Shown piece by piece: positions 54,701-64,000 of a stretch of DNA of 64,000 nucleotides (position 1 is the first letter of the stretch; each line of letters starts with the position of its first letter). This DNA comes from Tenrec ecaudatus. Its lineage: Eukaryota > Chordata > Mammalia > Afrosoricida > Tenrecidae. The translations under genes were made by a program, and so were the position numbers. Below the pieces are notes generated by a model, which was given only the letters and a program-made list of their open reading frames with translations, was not told the DNA's origin and ran no database searches. The stretch lies in contig NC_134541.1 of assembly GCF_050624435.1 (NCBI RefSeq), forward strand, positions 7,888,983 to 7,952,982, read 5' to 3'.

Positions 54701-56480
54701 ACTGGTCTACTTGGAGAGGTACATACTTCCAGTGAAATCCAGACACCCTTATGATGCTGGCCTGCCTGTGTAACTGCCCTACTGTGCTCAATTCCACGGC
54801 CATTACTATCTTGGTGAATGCTTTGAAGTCCAAAGATTGCCAGTTATAAATTATACCACAAATGAAAGCAAGAGCAATACTGAAGGGGGCCTCCTGACCC
54901 AAAAGAACACATCAAGGAAGGTGAGCGAACAGAGAGACGTAAGGGAAGTGCAGGTATTTTAGTGTTGTCATCTGGCTTCTACCAGGTACGTGGACTCTGA
55001 GCCTAGAGGAAAGCAGGGACTGTGCTTGAGAATGAACTCAAGCAAAGAACACTTTCTTAAAGGGACAGTCACTCAGGGTCTGTTTCTGTTTATTTCTGTG
55101 TCTTTTGTTTCATTTCCTTCAGTTAAAAAAAAACAAAAGAGTAAATATTGAGCTGAACATAAAAATCAATGTTTTGATTTTTTTGAAGAAAAAGTAAATT
55201 ATTTCATCTACACTTTGAACATATTATATTTTGTTTGACCTAGAAAGGGGTTGAATAATTTACAGGAGACATGTTGAAAGCTAGGGAGATGGTCTGTAAC
55301 CGCATATGTGCCTGTTAAGAACACCAATACAGCGCCAGGTAATAAATAGACTTATTAGTATATAGTATTCATGTGTACCTAACTTGATCCTGAGGCCCCC
55401 TCCTTTTCATCTTTCCTTTTTTTTTGGCTGGCGGAGGAGGGGAGGTAGATGAAGAAAATGAAAAGGATGTTATCAAAATAGAAATTTATCACAATCACGC
55501 TTTCCAAGAATTATTCATTTTGTTTTCTTTTGCTGTCACCACAGTGATTCCTAAATTGCTTTTATTGATTTCAAAACATCTTATCACACACAATTTAGAA
55601 ATATGTGAACTGTTGCCAGTGATTGTTATGAATATGGGAACTCGCCATCAAACTTTAAGAACGGGCTGTTGGCAGGAGTGGGAGGAGCTGCTTTATCACG
55701 TTTCTTTGCGTCAAAGAGAACACCTGTGTTTTACGGAAAACGATCTCCTTTAATTATGGGCTTGAACAAATAGGCTTTATAACATTGCATGTAGATGGGT
55801 AATTTGAATACTTCATAAGCGGAAATCATCAAGGAATGTTCTCGCTTTTCCATGTCACATTGTGCTGGAAGATTACTCTGCTGTTTGTTTGTTTATTCGG
55901 TGGTATACAATATGGCCTTGTATATTCTTTAAGCTTAAGGATGTCTATATATTTACAATGATAATCTCTAGCATGAGACTCTCTTCAACTGATTTTATTT
56001 TCCTAGAAAAAATGGAAATATTTTTAGAGCAGATTTTAAGTTACTTTCATGGAACAGCCATGCATATCCCATCACGTTCACAATATTCCGGAAGACTCTG
56101 AGTCCTGTGTTGTGGATGTCATGGCGTCTGCCTTTGGCAGAGAGCTTTGTCAGAGGAAATCGAAAGAAGTTGGGAAGGATAAGATCAATTTCTCACATCT
56201 GTTGTAAATTCACATGAACTAGAACAAGTATAAATGTTTAGTATATGGGTGTGGAGTGCAAAGAGACGAATTACTCTCCTTTGGAACAAATTCTTAGAGT
56301 GTTTGAATCGATGCTGCCCCTCGGTTGGCCCATGAGTTGGGTAGGGAGAGGGGTTGCATGGTGAAGCAGGTCTAAGAGAACTTCAGCCATGTCTCAGATG
56401 AAGCAAGATGAAGTGCTTGTACACTTGTGTTGCGCTTTATACTTCGTTATCTTCGGTTATTATAAAAAAAGCCAAACTGA
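54701..56480. other. Unassigned DNA, part candidate conserved non-coding
   Basis: About 1.8 kb without an identifiable repeat. The open frame at 55,424-55,753 (109 residues) has no recognisable domain or clear splice context. 55,450-55,870 is compositionally complex and repeat-free, so it is one of the better places to test for sequence conservation. Confidence 0.4.
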
Positions 56481-56481
56481 G

Positions 56482-56697
56482 TTTCCAATAGGGACTTGGT
56501 GCTGTCGAGTCGATTTTGACTCATAGTGGCCGCGTGTGAGTGAGTAGATTTCCACCAGAGCATTTTCCAGGATGTCTTCATTCCAGGAACAAAACACCAG
56601 GTCTCCCTTCCCCGGGGCTGTCAGGCGGATGGGTTTGGATAACCAGCCTTTAGATGGCGTCCATGTGCTTAGCCATTGTTCCACTACTGCCCTGAAA
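56482..56697 (-). mobile_element. AfroSINE, diverged
   Basis: Antisense: 'cttggtgctgtcgagtcgat', 'tttgactcatagtggccgcg', then a diverged middle, and 'cttagccattgttccactac'. Confidence 0.8.
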
Positions 56698-57068
56698 TAG
56701 ATCCGGCTCCTTCTTTAATGGTCAGCCACTCCATCTTTTCTTTTCATCAGAAACAACTGGCGCGTGTTGGGTATTTCCACGCTCTTTGTTCCCATACTCC
56801 CCTTCCCCTCTGTACATCTAGGGTATCACATGAGCAGGATTTTAGCTCAATGCGTATATTCTTGTGGCAGAGTCGGGGAAGCTGGGAATATTCTCAGGCC
56901 ATGGGTGTCTGCATTCATTGAATCAGTGTTGTCACCGCCAGCAAGGTGACATCTGTCACTGAGTGCCATGGAAAGGTCGTTCTCTTTCCCTTATCTGTGT
57001 GCCATGGGGCTTGTCTACTTGTTCACCTTTGTGGCTTTCCACAAAAGCTGACTTCAAGCTGTAGACAG
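56698..57068. other. Unassigned non-coding DNA
   Basis: No gene or named repeat. Confidence 0.4.
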
Positions 57069-57069
57069 A

Positions 57070-57425
57070 ACCAAAATCACAACTCACTGTCATGAAATCA
57101 CAGTGGCCTTTTCTGACAAGGTAGAACTGTCTCCGTGAGTTTCCAAGACATACATTGTTTTTTAAAAATAATTATTTTAATTTATTTTTAATTGGGAGTT
57201 AATCCATTTATCATATCATTCCATAGTTCTATCACACCCAGCACTATTGTCCAATTGCCACTAGAATCAGTGTCCAAACATTCTTTTTCTTCCTGAACTC
57301 CTTGACATTAATTCTTTATGGAAGTAGAAAGCCTAGTCCTTTTTCCTCAGAGTGGTTGGTGGTTTTGAACTGCAAACTTTGTGGTTAGCAGCCCAATATG
57401 TAACCACTACACCACCAGGACTCCC
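57070..57425 (-). mobile_element. AfroSINE split by a nested retroposon tail
   Basis: Antisense 3' half at 57,070-57,156 ('cacaactcactgtcatgaaa', 'ctccgtgagtttccaagaca') and 5' half at 57,301-57,425 ('tttatggaagtagaaagcct', 'gtggttagcagcccaatatg', 'actacaccaccaggactccc'). It is continuous once the insert is removed. Confidence 0.88.
57157..57300 (-). mobile_element. Nested poly(A)-tailed retroposon fragment
   Basis: The plus strand starts with 'tttttaaaaataattatttt' and continues 'gagttaatccatttatcata', 'ctatcacacccagcactatt', 'gtccaattgccactagaatc'. It is the antisense 3' end of an L1-like retroposon different from the 60.4-kb tail family. 'gacat' occurs at both edges and may be the remnant target duplication. 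Confidence 0.65.
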
Positions 57426-58145
57426 AAACAGAAGGCATAATTACCTCTTTTTAATAAAGCTCCCTTGAACAGTGAGATTCTTTATCAGTCACTCAGCAAT
57501 TAGTGGGATGTTTCTGGGAGTCCACACCCATGAATTATCTCCAATTCACAAGACTCCAAAATCTTTGCTCGACTCTGTGTCTGCTTTTCAGGAAGGTATG
57601 TGGTAGATCTGTCAGAACATTTGTTTAAAAAAAAAGATGGTGTTGTCCTAGCACAATGTTCATAATGTTATAAAGTCTTGACTACAAGGTGATATTTTTA
57701 ATTCTTGTTTTATTTGGCTCTTTTCCAGCCAGATCTTCAATAAACATCTGACTGATGGACAGTTAGTAGGAAGTAGCTTCTAATTTGAAACCCATTTTTA
57801 ATTTAACCTTCGTGTTGAAATAAAGTATTAGCGCTCACTCAATAATTGCGTTTAATTGGCCTGAGGATTTAAATGCTGCCCTGATACCAAACATTTCAAA
57901 CTCTGTATATTTCACTGCTTTAAATCTACTCCAGAGACCAGATGCACCAGTTATATTTAATCAGTTTGATATACTTTGGGAGGTAAGCAATTTAGAAGTC
58001 CAGTTGTTTATACTTGCAAATAGAAGTGAAAACTAAAGGTAAAATAGTTTTTCTTTGTTTGGAATTCTCATTAAAAAAAATAAGATTCTCTAATTTTTTC
58101 TTTTTCCCCCCTGATCTGGGATTGAATTTCTATGTCTACCAATCA
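57426..58145. other. Unassigned DNA, part candidate conserved non-coding
   Basis: 57,770-58,020 is AT-rich, repeat-free and contains several homeodomain-like TAATT/ATTAA cores ('taattgcgtttaattggcct'). No gene. Conservation is a guess from sequence texture only. Confidence 0.35.
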
Positions 58146-58147
58146 TA

Positions 58148-58280
58148 ATAGTTACAACTTGTTAAATGTCTCCTATGTGTTGAGCATGTTGTCAGCCTAT
58201 TTACAGACACGGAACAATAGATCTCCATGTGATACTTTGACGAGATGAATTATCACTTTTTCTTAATAGTAAAGAAGTGA
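58148..58280 (+). mobile_element. MIR/L2-type fragment
   Basis: 'gttaaatgtctcctatgtgt', 'tgagcatgttgtcagcctat' and the following block resemble the MIR 5' and core regions. Confidence 0.5.
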
Positions 58281-58480
58281 GTTCTAAGAAAACACGATTG
58301 TTGCTACTTTTGTCTGAGTGACACATTTTGGTCCCTGTAATTATCACGTCATCAGCATCCCCCCTATAAGAGAAGTGTGGCCTATGTCGGGATGATGGTT
58401 ACATCCATAGTAAGTAGTTTGGTAAAGAACACATGCCCAAGCTGTGCCCAATAAATCAGCTTCCTTGAGTTATTCTCAAT

Positions 58481-58664
58481 CAGTGGTTCTCAACCTCCCT
58501 AACGTCACAACCCTTTAATATGGTTCCTTGTGTTCTGGTGACCCCCTCCCCGCAAGATTATTTTTGTTGCTACTTCATTTTGCTACTGTTATGAATTGGG
58601 CGACCCCTGTGAAAGGGTGGTTCGACCCCCAAAGGAGCCACGACCCACAGGTTGAGAACTGCTG
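58481..58664 (-). mobile_element. SPIN/URR1-type hAT MITE, copy 3
   Basis: A 184-bp element from 'cagtggttctcaacct' to 'aggttgagaactgctg', flanked by 8-bp duplications 'ttctcaat' and 'ttctaaat' (7 of 8). Same orientation as copy 2. Internal 'ttttgctactgttatgaatt' matches the family. No transposase. Confidence 0.92.
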
Positions 58665-59090
58665 TTCTAAATGCGGTTAGTGGGAAAGCCTTCTCCCAAC
58701 AGATTGGGCCAGAGACCTAGGAATCAGTGAATCAGATATGGACAACAGTCATGTATCCTGCTACAAGGACAAGAGAAAACACCAAGCAGTCAATAGAAAT
58801 GACAGACCTGAGTGGATTGCTAATGATTGCTGAGTCTTTGGATCCAGAATCTCACTATGCATCTGATTTGGGCTTGATTGTCCTTTCTTGGGATAATGCC
58901 TTATGCATTGGAAGTTGACTAACAGCAACCTCTGCCTGCTAGATGTCAATAGCCTATCTCCCACCCTCTAGTCATGAGGGCAGAAATATCCCCAATCACG
59001 TCTCAGTGTCTCCTGAGGAGGAAGAGTGATCACAGTTGAAGGCAAGTGAGTTCCATAAGGATACCATCTACTATTTTACTTGCCAATTAT
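58665..59090. other. Unassigned non-coding DNA
   Basis: No gene or named repeat. Confidence 0.4.
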
Positions 59091-59119
59091 TTGAGGAATG
59101 ATATCTTCTATTTGCTTAA

Positions 59120-59245
59120 ACTAATCTGTGTTCGCTTTTATAGATAACGACCAAGGAATCTTGATTAATATAAAAATTCAAGAACTTTCCCAAGGTCACG
59201 GCGATAGGATGTAGAGCAACATCTTACGATTCTGAGTGTTTGCCA
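59120..59245 (+). mobile_element. MIR SINE 3' part
   Basis: 'aagaactttcccaaggtcac', 'atgtagagcaacatcttacg' and 'attctgagtgtttgcc' follow the MIR core-to-3' order. Confidence 0.6.
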
Positions 59246-59462
59246 CGAGAAAAGTAACCATTCTGTAAAGGGAAGAAGATCTGCACAGCAGGAACATGAT
59301 GTAGAGCATTTACTTTTCCGGATGATTGGCCCATGCAATACGCCAACTAAGGTGTTTGTACAAGTTCAGGTACAATTCAGAAATAATTGATTACACAAAC
59401 AAAACCACTTCATATTTTTACCATAAGACTGCTCAAAGATTTTAGTATGACATATAAACCCA

Positions 59463-59675
59463 ACACTCATTGCCATTGCATTGACTTTGATTCATAGGAT
59501 CCTACAGGCAGAGTAGAACCACCCCTATAAGTTTCTCTCTATAAATCTTTGCAGGATTAAAAAGGATTAAAAAGCTTCCACCTTTCTTCTTCCCTTAGAG
59601 CAGTTGTGGTTTGGAACTCCTGACCTTGTGCTTTGCAGCCCAGCTAGTAACCCATCTACCATCAGGGCTCCTTTC
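59463..59675 (-). mobile_element. AfroSINE with a small internal duplication
   Basis: Antisense: 'tcattgccattgcattgact', 'ttgattcataggatcctaca', 'ggtttggaactcctgacctt', 'tgctttgcagcccagctagt', 'taccatcagggctcc'. A tandem 'aaaaaggattaaaaagg'-type duplication sits at 59,556-59,573. Confidence 0.9.
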
Positions 59676-60356
59676 TAGCATGATAATGTGCTTTAATACG
59701 CTCTACCAGTTTCTCCAGTTCCTTTAATCTGTTATTTTTAAGAACAGTGGCAAGTATCTTTCATGACTAATATTCAACAGAATCCAATATGGTAAAACAG
59801 ATGTTCTACAACTCAAAAGGCCTGGTAGTGTTAAAGGGGGTGGGGTGGGGTGGGGAAAGAATGAAGGAATTCCTCAACAAGAAAATGTAGACAAAAGCCT
59901 GTCCAAGTTGAGGTGGAAGGTCACTGTGTAGGGTTATCTGAGATTGGACGGCCAGTGATGGAGGATCCTGTCTTCTATGCCAACAAGTTTCCTTACTTTT
60001 CCCAAAGGCAAACAAATTGAATTGATATTAAGAACAACCTCTCCCGCCATAGCTTTGGGACATTTTCCGACGGTGTAGACAATTGGGCACAGTGCTCTAA
60101 GACAAAGCAAACAGATGAACTTCGTTAAAATAAATCACAGATCACGAAATCTCTGGGGATGAAAATAGACAAAATAGAGTGACGGCGGGGAAGTTAACAC
60201 AAAAGGTGGCATATTTCTAGTTTGCCAAATCATGCTACCAATTTGATTAACTTTCATAGACCATTTCAAAAATTATATATTTTCTTTTATAAAAACATCA
60301 TTGGACCAAAATCTATTGGATCAACAATGAAATGGGTATCACAGTGTGGAAATCTC
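59676..60356. other. Unassigned non-coding DNA
   Basis: No gene recognised. Contains the G-rich motif at 59,836. Confidence 0.4.
59836..59855 (+). other. Predicted G-quadruplex motif
   Basis: Four runs of 5, 4, 4 and 4 G separated by single T loops. Confidence 0.85.
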
Positions 60357-60373
60357 TTTAAGCAATATTTTCT

Positions 60374-61448
60374 TATTTGTTTTGTTTTTTTTATATTTTA
60401 TTAGAGACTCATATAATGCTTATCACAATCCATACATATACATACATCAATTGTATAAAACACATCCGCACATTCTGTGCCCTAATCATTTTCAAACCAT
60501 TTGTTCTCCACTTAGCCCCTTGCATCAAGTCCTCTTTTTCCCCTCCCTCCCCACTCCCCCCTCCCTCATGAGCCCTTGATAATTTATAAATTATTACTTT
60601 GTCATTTCTTGCCCTATCCGGTGTCTCCCATCACCCCCTTTTCTGTTGTCCGTCTCCCAGGGAGGAGGTCACATGTAGATCCTTTCCAACCCACTCACCC
60701 TCTACCCTCCCAGTATCGCCCCTCACACCTCTGGTCGTGAAGGTATCATCCACCCTGGATTCCCTGTTCCTCCAGCTCATATCTGCACCAGTATACAGCC
60801 TGTGCTCTATCCAGACTTGCAAGGTAGAATTTGGATCATGGTAGTGGGGGGTGGGAGGGGAGCATTTAGGAACTGGAGGAAAGCTGTATTCTTCATCGGT
60901 GCTATGTCGCATCCTGACTGACTCATCTCCTCCTCTAGAACCCTCTGTGAGGAGATCTCCAGTGGCTGACAAATGGGCTTTGGGTGTCTACTCTGCACTT
61001 CCCCCTTCATTCACTATGGTAAGATTTTTTTTTTCTTTTGATGATGCCTTAAACCAGATCCCTTCGAAACCTCGTGATCACACAGGCTTGTGTGCTTCTT
61101 CCATGTGGGCTTTGTTGCTTCTGAGCTAGATAGCCGCTTGTTCACTTTCAAGCCTTTAAGACCCCAGACACTATCTCTTTTGATAGCCGGGCACCATCAG
61201 CTTTCTCCACCACATTTGCTTGTTCACCTGCTTTGGCTTCAGTGGGTGTGTTGGGAGGGTGAGCATCATAGAATGCCAATTTAATAGAAGAAAGTATTCA
61301 TGCATTGAGGGAGTGCTTGAGTAGAGGTCCAAGGTCCTTCTGCCCCCTTAATACTAAATGTATAAATATAGGCACATAGATCTATTTCCCCATCCTCATA
61401 TATATATTTGCATATACATGTCTTTGTCTAGATATCTATAAGTGCCCT
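60374..61448 (-). mobile_element. 5'-truncated L1-type element (1,075 bp) with perfect 17-bp target duplication
   Basis: Flanked by 'tttaagcaatattttct' at 60,357-60,373 and 61,449-61,465, identical. The plus strand starts with a T-rich tail ('tgttttttttatattttatt') and reads 'cttatcacaatccatacata', 'ccttgataatttataaatta', 'ctgttgtccgtctcccaggg', and on to 'gccgggcaccatcagctttc'. It has no long intact open frame and is probably 3' UTR. It is the longest copy of the tail family, and the perfect duplication suggests it is among the youngest insertions here. Confidence 0.88.
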
Positions 61449-61502
61449 TTTAAGCAATATTTTCTAAAGACCAACTATATTAAGTCCAGAACAGACTATA
61501 GT

Positions 61503-61730
61503 TTTTTTGTTTTGTTTTGAAATAATTTCATTGGGGGCTTGTGCAACTCTTATCACAATCCATACATCCACCCATTGTGTTGAGCACATTTGTATATTTG
61601 TTGCCATCATCATTCCCAAAACATTTGCTTTCTACTTGAGCCCTTGGTATCAGCTCCTCATTTTTCCCCTCCCTCTCCCACTCTCTCCCTCATGAACCCT
61701 TGATAAATTATTAATTTTTTTTTCATGTCA
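61503..61730 (-). mobile_element. Short L1-type 3' tail
   Basis: Antisense copy of the same family limited to the last ~225 bp: 'gcttgtgcaactcttatcac', 'aatccatacatccacccatt', 'cttggtatcagctcctcatt', 'cccttgataaattattaatt'. It lies about 40 bp from the previous insertion. Confidence 0.85.
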
Positions 61731-61789
61731 AGCTACTTCCTCCACTCCACCATGTGTCGTGAATTGTTGGGGTGGTCACAGGCACCTGC

Positions 61790-62200
61790 TATAGACTAGA
61801 TCATTATCCCCCACAACAATGTCTTATAAGCCCTAACCTCTATACATGTGGTGAGAATTCCATTTGGGAATGGGCTGTCTTTGTTAATCTAATGAGATAG
61901 GATTCATTTTGGGTGTATCTTGAGTCAGTCTTTCCTGAGATACGAATAATGAAACAAACCAGCAGACATGGGGATGGATAGATGCAAATACATTAGGAGA
62001 TCGCCAAGGAACCAGGAAATAGAAAGTCACGAGATAAGGACTTTCTTCCAGAGTCAGTGGGAGAGCAAACCTTCCGCCCAATCAGGCCCTCTGAGTTTGG
62101 ACACGTAGCCACCTAAATTGTAAGAGAATGCACCTCTGTTTGTTGAAGCCATCTGGCTGAGAAATTTCTGTTATAGCAGCAGCAGCTCCTAAGACAACAT
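61790..62200 (+). mobile_element. MLT1-type LTR
   Basis: 'gctatagactagatcattat-ccccca', 'ataagccctaacctctatac', 'ggagatcgccaaggaaccag', 'tgtttgttgaagccatctgg', 'atttctgttatagcagcagc' run in LTR order. Similar blocks ('agagatcgccaaggaactga') occur in the 3.9-kb LTR. Confidence 0.7.
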
Positions 62201-62888
62201 CTTTGGATCAGATCCCTCTGGCTCTCGCTGTCTTTGTTGCCTGCATGGTGGACGATAAGGATTTGGCCAACCAGCAAGGGCTCGCTTAGGGGAGCCCCCA
62301 GGGCCCTGCTTATGCCTGGCAGCATTTAAACACTCGGTATCATGATGCAAGTTATCATCAATCAGCAGGCAGCTGCTTTCAGGACTTCCAGCCGGGAATG
62401 CAAACATTTCTGCTTGTGGATTCCCCCACAAGTGTGCTGGACCCAGGGCCCATCAGACAAGAGAATTGTACACACAATCGCTGCCCGCTGTTCTGGACCA
62501 TGTGTGCAGCTGTTCTTGCTGTTGTTGGGGGGCTCACCTGGTATCTCTGTTGGAGATAGGAGTTAGATGTGCAGATTAGAACCTATTTGCTCAACACAAA
62601 GGGCTTTCTGTAAAAGAACCTTGGGAGGCAGAGAAGAAGCCGAGAATAAACCTCAGAAAACATTCTTTAATAGCATAGGCCAGATGATGCAGACACAGAA
62701 GTGTACAAGATCAGTCTAAAAACAAAATGCAAATAAAACAAAATGTAAAGCCAGACCAAAAAACGTTTGTGTCCTGAGAAAATGGCATCGAGGCTAGCCA
62801 GCAGCATGGCAGGAAAAGAATGCTTTTATATCCAACTAATAAGTACTCACTAAGTGCATACGAGCATCCCTGGTTGTGTGAAGCTTAA
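62201..62888. other. Unassigned non-coding DNA
   Basis: Gene-free. No repeat could be named. Confidence 0.4.
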
Positions 62889-62889
62889 A

Positions 62890-63057
62890 TTCTCGACCAC
62901 TAATCAACAGATTGACTTTGGGGACCCACGGAGCGACCCTCAAGGGAAAAAGATCTTGGTCCTGGGTTCAGTAAAGATGCCAACCTGTACACTCGATGGG
63001 GAAGTTCTGCTCTGCTACATGGAGTTGACTTTGACTTGCTGACACCCAACAATAACA
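62890..63057 (+). mobile_element. AfroSINE/RTE-tail, diverged
   Basis: 'aaattctcgaccactaatca', 'gatcttggtcctgggttcag', 'ggaagttctgctctgctaca', 'tggagttgactttgacttgc' and tail 'tgacacccaacaataacaaa'. Confidence 0.65.
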
Positions 63058-63706
63058 AAGTGAAGAATCAACCAGAGGACCAGAGACCTGAGGGATTCAG
63101 GCTGAGAATCTAGACGCCCCAAACCTAAGGGACTTGTAAGCTTCCTGGAAAGGCAAGACACAGGCTTTGGAGTGAAACATTGCATGATGAAAAGGGTCCA
63201 CTGTCTGAACTCACAGGAAAGGCAGGCATCCAATGTTCTAACGAGGTCATGGTCAGTGAGTGGAGCTCTTTAGAACATCCAGGTGATGCAGGTCTTCGGC
63301 ATTTCAATGTGCAAAGGGTTGGAGCCAGAATGTGTCCAAATAAATGGGGGATTCCTTGAAGTTCATGGCGTAGGTACTGGAATCTCCAGGAGTTCTGCAA
63401 GGTCTCCTCCTTCCTCATCCTAAACCTAGAAATGTCATCCAACTCAGCATCTCTTGCATCCTTCATGGCCAAGTCCTCTCCAAGGCTAGGGATGCAGCAA
63501 AGGACCCCGATGTCTCACCTCTTCATTCTCCTCGGTGGTAGTGAAGTGTCATCCCCTTCCATCATGATTGCCTTAAGAGACTATTTTCTGGTGAAAAGAG
63601 GGCGTGGCTGAGGGGAGGGGCCATGCCATTGGATTGATTTAAATACTTCTCTCCTAATCTGGGTCTGGTGTACAACTAACTGTGAGGCAGCTTCTAGTTT
63701 GAAGTA

Positions 63707-63745
<39 letters not shown>

Positions 63746-64000
63746 TGAATGTTGAGCAATACTAAACCAAACCAGAAAACCCACTGCAGATTCTTCCTGC
63801 TCCCTGAGGCCCCGATGCATCAACAGTCTTGTGCTGAAGACCAGCAATGATAGAGAGGTTTCCACAGCCAAGAGAGGGTTCCCTCCTCACGTTTTTAGGT
63901 GCTGAACCTGAATGCTGATGCCTGTCATTCTGTGGTGTGTGGTCCAGTGATCCTAGGCCTAAGATGAAATAGGGGGTCTGACCTCAAATATGATACAACC
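63058..64000. other. Unassigned non-coding DNA
   Basis: No supported gene. The 115-residue minus-strand frame at 63,125-63,472 lacks a recognisable domain. A GT repeat lies at 63,708. Confidence 0.4.
63708..63741 (+). repeat. (GT)n microsatellite
   Basis: About 17 GT units, giving an artificial His-Thr frame on the other strand. Confidence 0.96.

Noticed and set aside
54655-54720. Fourth SPIN end ('gtggagaaacactggtctac')
   Set aside because: Only the terminal few bases resemble the hAT terminus, and the upstream block does not match SPIN.
55424-55753. 109-residue open frame starting Met-Ala-Gly-Gly-Gly-Gly
   Set aside because: No known domain, and the start lies just after a T-run. It is kept only as a possible conserved non-coding block.

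Overview
Organism. This is gene-poor nuclear DNA from a placental mammal, almost certainly an afrotherian, and the lesser hedgehog tenrec (Echinops telfairi) is my best guess. Three lines of evidence support this. (1) Dozens of copies of AfroSINE, the afrotherian tRNA-derived SINE, with the 'gagccctggtg' head and the 'gactcatagcgaccctatag' body. (2) Many fragments of its RTE/BovB-class partner LINE (AfroLA type). (3) Three copies of a SPIN/URR1-type hAT MITE, a horizontally transferred transposon reported in tenrec but not, to my knowledge, in elephant. The tenrec assignment is inference; the Afrotheria assignment is strong. No protein-coding exon, rRNA, functional tRNA or CRISPR array could be supported. 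Most long open frames are chance, microsatellite translations or transposon remnants. Layout. 0-6.3 kb: unassigned DNA with a (GGAA)n array, SINE/RTE fragments and two MLT1 LTR pieces. 6.4-9.4 kb: a near full-length dead RTE. 9.4-12.7 kb: an old sense L1 split by at least seven later insertions. 14.2-16.3 kb: an RTE split by a nested antisense RTE with a 7-bp target duplication. 16.7-17.1 kb: a TA-flanked mariner-like MITE. 17.5 and 19.2 kb: two related ~270-bp segments. 21.5-22.4 kb: an MLT1 split by SINE/RTE DNA that itself contains a 33-bp tRNA-Cys half flanked by 15-bp direct repeats. 23.0-23.9 kb: an RTE with a 5' inversion and an internal (CTT)n expansion. 28-45 kb: mixed SINE, RTE, L1-tail and unassigned LTR-like DNA with several microsatellites. 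45-48 kb: an ancient antisense L1 carrying two SINEs and a SPIN MITE. 50.5-51.6 kb: an L2 split by SINE DNA. 53.2 and 58.5 kb: two more SPIN MITEs. 60.4-61.7 kb: two antisense L1-type 3' tails, one with a perfect 17-bp target duplication. How it works together. The window is a record of successive insertions: MIR/L2, then MLT1 and old L1, then RTE/AfroSINE, then SPIN and the youngest L1-type tails. No operon or gene pathway is present. The longer non-repetitive stretches (around 13.7, 55.5 and 57.8 kb) are the only plausible places for conserved regulatory DNA. Repeat boundaries are estimates, normally within about 20 bp, except where target duplications fix them. Family names come from recognition by eye and need Dfam/RepeatMasker confirmation.
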